Shown in pieces: positions 55,055 to 63,555 of a stretch of 64,000 nt of DNA (position 1 is the stretch's first letter; each line of letters opens with the position of its first letter). Location: positions 372,001-436,000 of the forward strand of contig CBDBIW010000015.1 of NCBI GenBank assembly GCA_965206015.1, written 5' to 3'. This DNA is from JAJCYL01 sp965206015. GTDB lineage: Bacteria > Bacteroidota > Bacteroidia > Cytophagales > Cyclobacteriaceae. The position numbers were made by a program, and so were the translations under genes. The notes under the pieces are model-generated. The model had not been told where the DNA came from. It ran no database searches and was given only the letters and a program-made list of their open reading frames with translations.

Positions 55055-56587
55055 ATGATTTTAAGGGTCGGTATAGTAATACTTAGTTCTCTTATTTTTT
55101 TACCCACACAAGCACAGAAGAATAAGATAGTAAAGCGAGAGGCCTCTTATCTGGAGCAGCCCAATCGAATTGAATTTGATATTGATCCCAATGACCAGGA
55201 TTTCATAATCGTACCCGCCGAGGACCATGGATTGGTGATTTTTAAGGAAACTGCTGAACGCGGGGACAAAGGGTTTCTGTGGGAGTTTAACCATGTCGAC
55301 ACCTTGCTCGAAAAGAGATGGTCCAAAAACCTCCTTCTGCCCTATGGTAGTTATCATATGGGACATGACTACAGTCTGGGTAATGTCTACATTTTATTAG
55401 GCACTATTAACGGTCGCAGTTTTAGCGACTTTTCCCTTTTCGGACTAAATCTCTTAAGTGGAGATACTATAATGAGGACAGTCGATATTGGCTTCCCAGT
55501 CAGCCTAAATGAATTTGAAGTGGTTGGCGACATGGCCATTTTCGGTGGATATGCTAATTATAGACCGGTTGTTTTTCTCTATAATTTCGAGTCCAGGAAA
55601 AAAACTGTGCTTCCTGGATTTTATAACAATAAATCGCAATTACTTGATATCAAAACCAATGATGATTACCGCAATTTCAGTGTTTTAATGACCGATAAAT
55701 TCCGAGCCAGAAATCAGACCATCATCATAAAGACGTTTGATGATAATGGAAAACTTATACAAAAAAACATACTGGACCCTGGCGAAGACAGGAACCTTAT
55801 ATATGGTCAAACTGCTGATCTTGTTGATGGCACACAGTACTTGAGTGGTACCTATGCGGTGAGGAAGTCGAGCTATTCCAAAGGGGTTTATGTTGCCAAG
55901 TTTACAGATAATAAGCAGCAATACCTTAATTATTACATGTACTCCGAATTGGAGAATTTTTTCTCCTATATGTCGGCAAAAAGGCAAACAAGGGTTAAAG
56001 AGAGAATAAAAAGACGTAAGATAAAGGGCAAGAAAGTACGACTCAATTATCGACTGGTGGTGCATGATGTTGTTAAATTAGGGGATAACAATGTCCTAAT
56101 TGGAGAGGCGTACTATCCGAAATATGTACTATCAACTTACTATCCTTTGAATTTGCAATATGGTAGTGACAGGTACGGAAATGGAATTGAAGGATACAAA
56201 TACACTCATGCTGTATTAATCGCTTTTGATAAAAACGGAAAAGTAATTTGGGATAACAGTTTTGAGATAAATGATATCCTGAGTCTGGATTTGAAACAGT
56301 ATGTACACGTTGCCGGCGATAACGACCGAATAGTCTTGCTTTACATGTATGAGGGCGAAATACGATCTAAATTAATTCAAGGGAATGAGGTGATTGAGGG
56401 AAAAACCTACAATTCCATTAAGCTACAATTTGAAGACGATATTATTGAAAGTGAATTGGAAGACGTTAGTGGCTTAAAAGAATGGTATGGAAACAGTTTC
56501 TTTGCCTATGGTGTCCAGCGTATTCTAAAGGAAGGGGACCGAAAAAGAAGAGAAATATTTTATGTGAATAAGATTGTTTACAACTAG
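55055..56587 (+). CDS. secreted protein of unknown function
   Basis: 510 residues with a signal peptide (hydrophobic residues about 4-18, likely cut after TQAQ). The body is strand-rich with propeller-like spacing, for example FGGYANYRPVVFLYNFESRK and QTADLVDGTQYLSGTYAVRK, and a basic stretch KRQTRVKERIKRRKIKGKKV near residue 310. No known motif is seen. It is probably periplasmic or surface-exposed. The gene sits 20 bases upstream of the SixA-like gene, so they may be co-transcribed. Confidence 0.7.
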   Translation: MILRVGIVILSSLIFLPTQAQKNKIVKREASYLEQPNRIEFDIDPNDQDFIIVPAEDHGLVIFKETAERGDKGFLWEFNHVDTLLEKRWSKNLLLPYGSYHMGHDYSLGNVYILLGTINGRSFSDFSLFGLNLLSGDTIMRTVDIGFPVSLNEFEVVGDMAIFGGYANYRPVVFLYNFESRKKTVLPGFYNNKSQLLDIKTNDDYRNFSVLMTDKFRARNQTIIIKTFDDNGKLIQKNILDPGEDRNLIYGQTADLVDGTQYLSGTYAVRKSSYSKGVYVAKFTDNKQQYLNYYMYSELENFFSYMSAKRQTRVKERIKRRKIKGKKVRLNYRLVVHDVVKLGDNNVLIGEAYYPKYVLSTYYPLNLQYGSDRYGNGIEGYKYTHAVLIAFDKNGKVIWDNSFEINDILSLDLKQYVHVAGDNDRIVLLYMYEGEIRSKLIQGNEVIEGKTYNSIKLQFEDDIIESELEDVSGLKEWYGNSFFAYGVQRILKEGDRKRREIFYVNKIVYN

Positions 56588-56606
56588 ACCTCCCTAAAAT
56601 CTGATT

Positions 56607-57098
56607 TTGAAAGTACTCTATCTTGTAAGACATGCCAAATCAAGCTGGGACTATCCGGAACTAACTGATTTTGAACGGCCACTGAGCCACAGGGGTGAAA
56701 AAAATGCTCCTGATATGGGCAAGTTTCTTAGAAACCAGGGAATTTTAACGGACCTGTTTTTATCCAGTCCTGCGAATAGAGCACTCACTACGGCAAAAAT
56801 AATTTCTAACGAGATTGGCTACATACGGAAAATTGTTACTGCTATACGCATTTATCATGCAGCCGAACAAACATTATTGAATGTTTTAAGAGAACGAGAT
56901 GACTCATTATCGTCAATTATGATGTTTGGCCATAATCCCGGATTTACTGATTTTGCTAATACATTGACCGGGGAAAGCATTGACAACATTCCTACCTGTG
57001 GAGCCTGCCGGATTGATTTCCTGGTCGACAAATGGACCGATGTGACTTTTGGTTCAGGAGAAATGATCTTTTTTCAATATCCGGAGAAACTTTCTTAA
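56607..57098 (+). CDS. SixA-type phosphohistidine phosphatase
   Basis: 163 residues, start TTG 56607. The catalytic motif is LYLVRHAKSSWD (RHA form of RHG), with ERPLSHRGEKNAPDM, FLSSPANRALTTAKI and MMFGHNPGFTDFAN carrying the second histidine. SixA removes phosphate from phosphohistidine proteins such as HPt domains or PTS components. There is no histidine-kinase gene next to it. Confidence 0.9.
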   Translation: MKVLYLVRHAKSSWDYPELTDFERPLSHRGEKNAPDMGKFLRNQGILTDLFLSSPANRALTTAKIISNEIGYIRKIVTAIRIYHAAEQTLLNVLRERDDSLSSIMMFGHNPGFTDFANTLTGESIDNIPTCGACRIDFLVDKWTDVTFGSGEMIFFQYPEKLS

Positions 57099-57158
57099 CA
57101 CGCATTCTATCTTTGCCTTATTCCTGGACCGAATCCTGGATTGTGATTTTGTAAACAG

Positions 57159-58445
57159 ATGAGAACTGACTTTGTTGAAGAATTGAAATGGAGAGGGATG
57201 CTCCATGCTATGATGCCCGGTACTGATGAACAGTTAACGAGGGAAATCACATCTGGCTATATCGGTTTTGACCCAACCGCCGATTCTTTACACATTGGGA
57301 ATCTTGTACAAATTATGATATTGGTTCATTTTCAAGGAGCCGGTCATAAACCAGTGGCTCTGGTTGGTGGTGCAACTGGTATGGTAGGAGACCCGTCAGG
57401 TAAGTCAGCGGAGAGAAATTTACTTTCTGCCGATATTCTCAACCACAATCTCAACTGCGTTAAAGCTCAGTTGGAAAAATTTCTTGACTTTGATTGTGGC
57501 GCAAACGCAGCAGAAATTGTTAACAATTACAATTGGTTTAAAGATTTAAATTTTCTGGACTTCATTAGAGATGTAGGTAAGCACATTACTGTGAGCTACA
57601 TGCTTGCCAAAGACTCAGTTAAAAATAGACTTGAATCGGGGTTATCGTTCACAGAATTTTCTTATCAATTAGTGCAGGGGTATGATTTTTTTGTGCTTAA
57701 CAAAGACAAGAATTGCAAGATTCAAATGGGAGGATCAGATCAATGGGGAAATATTGTTACTGGGACGGAACTGATTCGTAGAAAAGGGGGCGGAGAGGCC
57801 TATGCCCTGACTACACCATTGATAACCAAGGCGGATGGCACAAAATTCGGGAAAACAGAAGGCGGCAATGTTTGGCTCGATGCCAAAAGAACTTCGCCGT
57901 ACAAATTTTACCAATATTGGATAAATGCATCTGATGAAGATGTGAAAAACTACATACGCATATTCACTGTCAAATCAAAAGAGGAGATTGAAACGCTAGA
58001 AAAGGAGCATGAAAGTGTTCCCCACCTGAGAATATTACAAAAAGCGTTGGCAGAAGACATTACTACCCGAGTACATGGAAAAGAAGAACTTGACAGCGTT
58101 ATTTCTGCGTCACAAATACTATTTGGAAAATCTGTAAAAGAAGAACTTGAGACCTTGAATGAAGATACTTTGCTCAGTGTTCTGGAAAGTGTTCCTCAAG
58201 TTCATTTAAGTCGTGACCAACTCAGTAAAGTTGAGAATGTCACCGACTTCTTATCAATTGCAACCAATGGTGAAATATTCCAGTCGAAGGGTGAAGCAAG
58301 AAAGATGATTCAGGGTGGCGGGGTAAGTATAAATCAAGAGAAACTACAATCTTTTGATCAACCTGTCGAGTTTGGGCTTCTACATAATAGATATCTGCTT
58401 GTACAGAAGGGTAAAAAGAATTATTACTTGGTAAACATCAACTAA
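57159..58445 (+). CDS. tyrS: tyrosyl-tRNA synthetase
   Basis: 428 residues. The HIGH-type motif is GFDPTADSLHIGNLVQIMIL, the tyrosine pocket includes SFTEFSYQLVQGYDFFVL and QMGGSDQWGNIVTG, and the KMSKS-type motif is KFGKTEGGNVWLD. A C-terminal S4 domain follows (EARKMIQGGGVSINQEKLQS). It charges tRNA-Tyr. The 3' end overlaps the stop of the convergent DUF6089 gene by four bases. Confidence 0.97.
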   Translation: MRTDFVEELKWRGMLHAMMPGTDEQLTREITSGYIGFDPTADSLHIGNLVQIMILVHFQGAGHKPVALVGGATGMVGDPSGKSAERNLLSADILNHNLNCVKAQLEKFLDFDCGANAAEIVNNYNWFKDLNFLDFIRDVGKHITVSYMLAKDSVKNRLESGLSFTEFSYQLVQGYDFFVLNKDKNCKIQMGGSDQWGNIVTGTELIRRKGGGEAYALTTPLITKADGTKFGKTEGGNVWLDAKRTSPYKFYQYWINASDEDVKNYIRIFTVKSKEEIETLEKEHESVPHLRILQKALAEDITTRVHGKEELDSVISASQILFGKSVKEELETLNEDTLLSVLESVPQVHLSRDQLSKVENVTDFLSIATNGEIFQSKGEARKMIQGGGVSINQEKLQSFDQPVEFGLLHNRYLLVQKGKKNYYLVNIN

Positions 58446-59293
58446 TTCTTACTGGTGTTAGCAATCTTTTTGGCAAACAGCTTACTAGGTAAATAATACT
58501 CTACCTTGACGGCACAGCCGAAGTAGCTATCATTATCATTATCATTGCCACGAGGTTGCCCTGCTACCAGTTGATCATAAAACTCCTGGTTTAAGATCTC
58601 AACTTCACCTCGTCTATTGGATAAAATACCAGCTAACTCACTTTCGAAGGAACTGATATAGACAGTTGATACATCATCAATATGGTCTTCAAAGGTGAAG
58701 CGATAACTGACTTCCAAAATAAGGTTTATAAATTGACTGATCTTGAATTTTACACCCAAACCTACCGGTAATACCATAGCAATGGGGCCATAATTGATTC
58801 CCTCTGTTTTGAGTTTTCTTAGTTTATGACTGGAACCTCCAAATTCCGTTTTTGGATTCATTGTGGTCAGGCCAATGCCCGCAGTCACAAAGGGTTCAAC
58901 AGGTCGCCGTTTGTGATATATGTCATTGTATGGGAAAATGTAATACTGTATCTGGAAATTGGCTTCAAAATTAGTGGACTTAAAAGAAAGGTTTCTTTGT
59001 TGAAAAAATGAACTGCCGGGAGCATCGGAATCTCTTCCCCCAATTTTGTAAAGTATAAACTCAGTTCTAGCACTAAAGTGGTTCAGTAATCGTGCTTCTA
59101 TTCCCACATTGTAATGCGAAAGACCTTCTTGTAATTGAAACCGATGATTCAGTTCTCCAAAGTATGCACTTTGACCAATTCCCGCATTCACTGTGAAATA
59201 CCTGTCATTGTATTGATTGCCAAGGAAACTTTGACTGTATCCTAAACCAGTTAATAAAATCAAAGCAAATAAAATACAGGACGTCTTCGTCAT
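58442..59293 (-). CDS. DUF6089-type outer-membrane protein
   Basis: 283 residues from ATG 59293 (MTKTSCILFALILLTGLGYS, a signal peptide); a longer ATG at 59347 would place 18 extra residues before the signal and is rejected. The barrel blocks include YFTVNAGIGQSAYFGELNHR, EFILYKIGGRDSDAPG and PFVTAGIGLTTMNP. Such proteins include the type IX secretion-associated PorG family, so a link to secretion or gliding is possible, but no other T9SS gene is present here. Confidence 0.82.
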   Translation of the reverse strand: MTKTSCILFALILLTGLGYSQSFLGNQYNDRYFTVNAGIGQSAYFGELNHRFQLQEGLSHYNVGIEARLLNHFSARTEFILYKIGGRDSDAPGSSFFQQRNLSFKSTNFEANFQIQYYIFPYNDIYHKRRPVEPFVTAGIGLTTMNPKTEFGGSSHKLRKLKTEGINYGPIAMVLPVGLGVKFKISQFINLILEVSYRFTFEDHIDDVSTVYISSFESELAGILSNRRGEVEILNQEFYDQLVAGQPRGNDNDNDSYFGCAVKVEYYLPSKLFAKKIANTSKN

Positions 59294-59617
59294 TATTATA
59301 TCTCTTAGCCTAAAGTTATAGATATGAAAAATGGAAAAAAACATCATTATCTGTTAATTGATAGACATGGCGGAAAAGTATGAGCAGAAAGTAAGCCAGG
59401 GTAAGGTGCGGAATTTATGATTGAACTGCCAACCAGTACATTTAAGTAACTGTCCGTCGTCAAGTAGACTTAATTTTTTAAATTGAATGTTTAGTGCCAA
59501 TTATTAAGTAATAATCGTGCGTTATGCAGATTATAAGCAGCACTAGTTTTTAACTACAGGTTTTGGAAAAACTACGGATACTTTTATTAGAAGATGTTAA
59601 AGAGGATGCTGAATAAG
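59294..59617. other. intergenic region upstream of IS110 copy B
   Basis: About 320 AT-rich bases between the DUF6089 start and the IS110 left end. It must contain the DUF6089 promoter, although no clear -7/-33 pair was picked. No gene or repeat is seen. Confidence 0.6.
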
Positions 59618-59866
59618 CAAGGCTCATATCTTTGGTAAGTATTAATAAAGTACAATTTTCATCATGACCCACACAGGCAGGAGAGTTTAGCGAGACTAAG
59701 TACACTTTTTGTGATGCTGCTTGACAGGAATACCCCTGCCTGTTTTTCACTTCCCAAAGGCAGAACAGTACCTATTGATACGCTCAGTGCGTCATCACGA
59801 ATCAAACAATGAGAAAAGCCAGCAGTGAGGTTTGAGTCATAGTTAAATTTTATTTTAATCAAAATT
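59618..59866 (+). ncRNA. candidate IS110 bridge RNA region (copy B)
   Basis: It has the same length (249 bases) and position as in copy A. ACAGGCAGG (59673-59681) pairs with CCTGCCTGT (59735-59743), followed by T5. Loop bases differ between copies at a few positions: TTTAGCGAGACTAAG here versus TTTAGCAAAACTAAG in copy A. The bridge RNA assignment is an inference from family knowledge. Confidence 0.45.
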
Positions 59867-60352
59867 ATGGAAAAATATTGTATTGGAATTGATGTAGACA
59901 AAAGGACCTTCAAAGTTTGTCTGATGTTTCGGGATCAGGATATGAAGAAAAAATTAAAGCGGCCAAAGCCTTTTCTAATACGAAGGAAGGGTTTGAACAA
60001 TTCACCGAATGGGTTGAGGTGCGAATAAAGCTTGGCAATGTCGAGGAAAGTTATGTAATGAAGGCTACAGGAGTCTGTCACGAACAACTGGCCCACTTCC
60101 TTTCCACCAAAGAAAAAACGGTTCACATCGTCCTGCCCCTACAATCAAAGAGGTATCTTCAAAGTCTGGGATTGCGCAGTAAAACCGGCAGGATCGATGC
60201 CAAAGGTCTTGCCATGACAGGGTGTGAACAAGAGTTGGGCCCCTGGCGGTAGTGGTAGCAGAGACCAACGGCTTCGATTTGTTCAAAAATCAACGTCAGT
60301 TAGTCTGCTATGCGGGCTACGATGTAGTGGAGAACCAGTCGGGGCAAAAAAC
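59867..60352 (+). pseudogene. IS110-family transposase, internally deleted (copy B)
   Basis: MEKYCIGIDVDKRTFKVC starts at 59867. A run of seven A in copy A is six here (near 59946-59951), which shifts the frame, so the next methionine frame begins at 59917. The DEDD part goes to GCEQELGPWR, then the deletion, then VVAETNGFDLFKNQRQLVCY. The sequence stops matching after GQKTG at 60352. It has more damage than copy A and cannot encode an active recombinase. Confidence 0.88.
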
Positions 60353-60693
60353 AGGTGGTCAGTTTCTCCCGGACCGGATCAAAACAGGATATTTACTTCC
60401 CCATTTTCCAGCCAGGTTCTCTAATTCCATCCCTGCCAGTTCTCTGGTAGCTGCACGATACTTTCAAGCCACCCAAACGCTCGTCTTCATCTAAATGGGC
60501 ATCCATTTCTGCCTCAGGTGCTGATTCCAAAAAATACTTTGGAATTGGAGCAAACACCCCGCCTTTCCCGAATAAGGATTTACCTGATCTGAATTGCTCC
60601 AGAGCTTTGCTTTGTAATTGATCTACTTCTTCTTGTGTCATTTTATCCAGGTTATAATGTTCTTGATTTTTAACTTGGACAGCGTTCAGCTTA
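60353..60693 (-). pseudogene. IS256-family transposase relic with internal deletion
   Basis: The N-terminus MTQEEVDQLQSKALEQFRSG with LESAPEAEMDAHLDEDERLG starts at 60641 and is IS256-like. In the next frame the sequence jumps to RELAGMELENLAGKWGSKYP, which belongs to the C-terminal part of the family, so several hundred residues are missing. It is cut at 60353 against the IS110 relic. The terminal sequence at 60651-60693 is also found alone at 2533-2575. The DDE catalytic core is absent. Confidence 0.85.
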
Positions 60694-60701
60694 CAGTCTA
60701 A

Positions 60702-61472
60702 TTATTTCAAGTATTTCAATCTAATCAGTTCTTTTTCTAAGAGGTATCTCCATTTACCTCGGGGAAGGCCCTTCTTAGTCAGTTCAGCATACATTACACG
60801 ATCTAGTCGAATTACTTCATATCCGATGGCCTCAAACATTCGGCGAACAATGCGATTCCTACCCATGTGTATCTGTATGCCTAATGTTCTTTTATCATCG
60901 GATATAATCGCTATCTCATCAGCTTTGGCAAAGCCGTCTTCCAGGGTCACACCTGCCTGTAGTCTTTCGTAATCCTCTTGCGCAATGGGTTTGTCAAGAA
61001 CCACTTCATATAACTTCTTTACTTCACTGGATGGGTGACTAAGTTTTTTGGCCAAATAACCGTCATTGGTTAACAGCAAAATGCCGGTGGTTTTACGGTC
61101 TAATCGGCCAACAGGGTAAATACGTTCTCCTCCCTTTCTTTTTACCAGCTCCATTACTGTTGGCCGACCGTCCGGGTCATCAAGCGTAGTTATGAAATCT
61201 TTTGGCTTATTCAGTAAAATATAGACTGGTTTTTCGGGCATTAAAACTTTGCCATTGTATTTAACCACATCAGTGGGTTTCACTTTGAAGCCAAGTTCTT
61301 GTGCTTTTTCATCATTTATCGTGATATGGCCCTGTGTTATTAACTTATCAGCATCTCTTCTTGAACAAACTCCGGCATTTGCAATGAACTTGTTAAGTCT
61401 GACTGATCCCGATTCATTTTTGGCTGCGGCACTTTCTGTATTTCTATATGACTTAACTTGCCTTTTTCGCAT
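60702..61472 (-). CDS. rluB: 23S rRNA pseudouridine synthase (RluB/RsuA family)
   Basis: 256 residues. An N-terminal S4 domain (VRLNKFIANAGVCSRRDADK) is followed by the catalytic domain with the active-site Asp in IYPVGRLDRKTTGILLLTND and RNRIVRRMFEAIGYEVIRLD. It isomerises a uridine of the 23S rRNA peptidyl-transferase region; the exact position (RluB or RluF type) is inferred. The S4 start near 61472 includes a basic N-terminal tail. It is divergent from the decayed rluE. Confidence 0.9.
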   Translation of the reverse strand: MRKRQVKSYRNTESAAAKNESGSVRLNKFIANAGVCSRRDADKLITQGHITINDEKAQELGFKVKPTDVVKYNGKVLMPEKPVYILLNKPKDFITTLDDPDGRPTVMELVKRKGGERIYPVGRLDRKTTGILLLTNDGYLAKKLSHPSSEVKKLYEVVLDKPIAQEDYERLQAGVTLEDGFAKADEIAIISDDKRTLGIQIHMGRNRIVRRMFEAIGYEVIRLDRVMYAELTKKGLPRGKWRYLLEKELIRLKYLK

Positions 61473-61542
61473 TTCATCGGAATTGAGCGTTAAAGCTACG
61501 TAGCTTTATGGAACATGGCGGCCAAAAAAACTTTACTTTTTA

Positions 61543-62095
61543 ATGTACAAACCGTACAGGGTGCTCTCTCAGTTCACTGACGAAGGTGACAACAAAGGGA
61601 TAAATTCCACATTTCAACTGCATAAGGGATGTCTATATCCAGTGGGAAGGCTCGATGTAGACAGTGAGGACCTGATAATTCTTACAAATGACAAAACGGT
61701 CAATAGTCAATTGCTGAACCCCAAATTCAAACATCAGAGAACTTATTGGGTTGAAGTTGAAGGCAGCCCTGACCTAAAAGCTATGCAAGAATTGAGAGCC
61801 GGAGTATCAATTAATTTAAAAGAAAAGACATACAGAACTTTGCCTTGTGACACTGAAATATTGGATACAATTGGGTAATTGCCGCCTAGAGATCCACCGT
61901 TTAATCATAAAAAGTACAAGGAGACCAGTTGGATTGGGATCAAACTGATTGAGGGAAAGAATCGTCAGGTTAGGCGAATGACGGCGGCAATCGGCTATCC
62001 TGCATTGTGATTGATACGCGTAGCTATAGAAAAACTATCGGTATTTCCCTTAAAACCAAGACATATTACACAAATTGCGGGGAATACGATGAAAG
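61543..62095 (+). pseudogene. decayed RluE-type pseudouridine synthase
   Basis: MYKPYRVLSQFTDEGDNKGI and YPVGRLDVDSEDLIILTNDK (catalytic Asp) start at 61543. In-frame TAA at 61876-61878 and TGA at 62008-62010 interrupt the one frame, which otherwise continues LPPRDPPF, IKLIEGKNRQVRRMTAAIGY and LIRVAIEKLS. The second stop fits CGA to TGA. The gene ends near the scpB stop. In the absence of frameshifts two nonsense codons suggest recent loss, or base-call errors at two places. Confidence 0.85.
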
Positions 62096-62686
62096 CTATG
62101 CTTCGTCTTGAATAGAATCTGGATCAGAATCAAATTCTTCACCAATTTCATTTTCAGTAGCAGCAAAATCCTTTAGGGTAGGAAGGTCGGATAAATCATT
62201 AATGCCAAAATAGTCCATAAACTTTTCGCTGGTGCCATATAAAATTGGCCGCCCAATGGAATCGGACTTTCCTTTTATTCCTACTAACTCTTTTTCTAAA
62301 AGCCTTTGGACGGCATAATCGCAATTAACACCTCGAATCTGCTCCAATTCACCTTTAGTGACGGGCTGCTTATACGCGATTATAGACAATGTTTCTAAGG
62401 ATGAATTTGACAGTCGTCTCTTCGATTGTTGTTTCAGTAAAATTCCAATACTGGCCTGATAAGCTGGTTTGGTTAAGAACTGATACCCACCTCCAATTTT
62501 ATAAACTTGAAAAGCAAATTCGTCTTTTTCAAATTGTTCCTCTAATTCTTTTAAGCACGTATCGATGTCTTCCATTGGGACATCGGCATCAAACATTTCA
62601 CTTAGACAATCATGAATTTCTTTTTCCGAAATGGTACCTGGAGAACAAAATATCAGTGCTTCAATGTGATGTTTCAGGTAGTCCAA
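62096..62686 (-). CDS. scpB: segregation and condensation protein B
   Basis: 196 residues. Winged-helix motifs SSLETLSIIAYKQPVTKGEL and RGVNCDYAVQRLLEKELVGI with GRPILYGTSEKFMDYFGIND are characteristic. ScpB forms the SMC-ScpA kleisin complex that compacts and separates chromosomes. The tail is acidic. It follows the DksA-like gene by two bases on the same strand, so they are likely one transcript; smc and scpA are not nearby. Confidence 0.95.
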   Translation of the reverse strand: MDYLKHHIEALIFCSPGTISEKEIHDCLSEMFDADVPMEDIDTCLKELEEQFEKDEFAFQVYKIGGGYQFLTKPAYQASIGILLKQQSKRRLSNSSLETLSIIAYKQPVTKGELEQIRGVNCDYAVQRLLEKELVGIKGKSDSIGRPILYGTSEKFMDYFGINDLSDLPTLKDFAATENEIGEEFDSDPDSIQDEA

Positions 62687-62688
62687 TC

Positions 62689-63078
62689 CTATTTGTTTTG
62701 TTTCAGCTTGGCCTCGATTGAGTGCATAGTATGTGGTACTGCCATTAACCTTGCTTTTTGTATGAGTTTGCCGGTATCCACACAGATGCCGTAAGTCCCG
62801 TTTTTAATCCTTATTAAAGCATTTTCAAGTTGTGTCATGAATTTTTGCTGTCTGGCAGCAAGTTGACTTAAATTCTCTTTTTCGGCAGTATCGGCACCAT
62901 CCTCGAGTACTCTAAGATTGTTGCTATCGGAGTCTGGGCCGTAATCATCAGAGTTTTTACTTAATGAATCTTTAATATACTTCAGCTCATTTTTAGCCTT
63001 TTCAAGTTTGTCAAGTATTATAGCTTCAAACTCTTTTAATTCCTTGTCGGAATATCTGTTTTTGTTCTCTTTAGCCAT
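62689..63078 (-). CDS. DksA/TraR-like protein with degenerate zinc finger
   Basis: 129 residues. An N-terminal coiled coil (FEAIILDKLEKAKNELKYIK) contains acidic residues, then a finger-like part IKNGTYGICVDTGKLIQKAR and LMAVPHTMHSIEAKL. Only one cysteine of the usual C4 set is left (C in YGIC), so zinc binding in the classical way is unlikely. Bacteroidota commonly have such Cys-poor forms. DksA acts in RNA polymerase secondary-channel control with ppGpp; that role is inferred for this protein. Confidence 0.85.
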   Translation of the reverse strand: MAKENKNRYSDKELKEFEAIILDKLEKAKNELKYIKDSLSKNSDDYGPDSDSNNLRVLEDGADTAEKENLSQLAARQQKFMTQLENALIRIKNGTYGICVDTGKLIQKARLMAVPHTMHSIEAKLKQNK

Positions 63079-63238
63079 GATGACCTCATTTCTACGTCAC
63101 CTCAATGACGATCCACTAAAAATTTCAGCTAAATTAAATCATCAATGGTTATAATAAAAGGAATGTGTGCCACGTAACCTGTATCTAATTATCTACTCCA
63201 ATCTGTGAAAGCAGTGGCGAAATATTCGGATTATTACC

Positions 63239-63514
63239 TTATTGCAGTCGCCAAAGGCCACTTTCCAGGTCATATGTGTATTCATGCACATTGACGTTTT
63301 GACGTTCTAAAAGGGCCCTGGAGTCATTAATGAATGTTATCATCTTGTCAAAAGAAAAATCATCAAGGAAGCTCCGGTCTTGAGAAAATTGAGAGGCTGG
63401 AAGAACGAAGAATTCTTCCCCTTGGGTGGTGTTAACATTGTAGACCCAAGTAAGATAATAGCCGACAGATTCTGTCCGGATTTTGTTTTCAGATCGCTTT
63501 ATTAATAAGAGCAT
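63239..63514 (-). CDS. small hypothetical protein
   Basis: 91 residues, soluble, mixed composition (NTTQGEEFFVLPASQFSQDR, FSFDKMITFINDSRALLERQ, DLESGLWRLQ). No signal peptide, membrane segment or motif known to me. The start is ATG 63514. It stands alone between the DksA-like gene and an IS630 element and its function is not evident. Confidence 0.5.
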   Translation of the reverse strand: MLLLIKRSENKIRTESVGYYLTWVYNVNTTQGEEFFVLPASQFSQDRSFLDDFSFDKMITFINDSRALLERQNVNVHEYTYDLESGLWRLQ

Positions 63515-63555
63515 TATTTAGTTCTTATTATTTTTATTTATTGTATCTTTACTAT

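Larger units (their letters stand above)
59618..60352 (+). mobile_element. IS110-family relic, copy B
   Basis: A 249-base non-coding left end (59618-59866) and an internally deleted transposase, in the opposite orientation to copy A at 2576-3499. The similarity to copy A starts exactly at 59618 and ends at 60352, where an IS256 relic interrupts it. The same internal deletion at GCEQELGPWR shows common descent. Confidence 0.87.

Noticed and set aside
59940..59960. Programmed frameshift at the A run in IS110 copy B
   Set aside because: Copy A has one more A and an open frame there, and IS110 transposases are not known to need frameshifting, so this is a simple indel in a relic.
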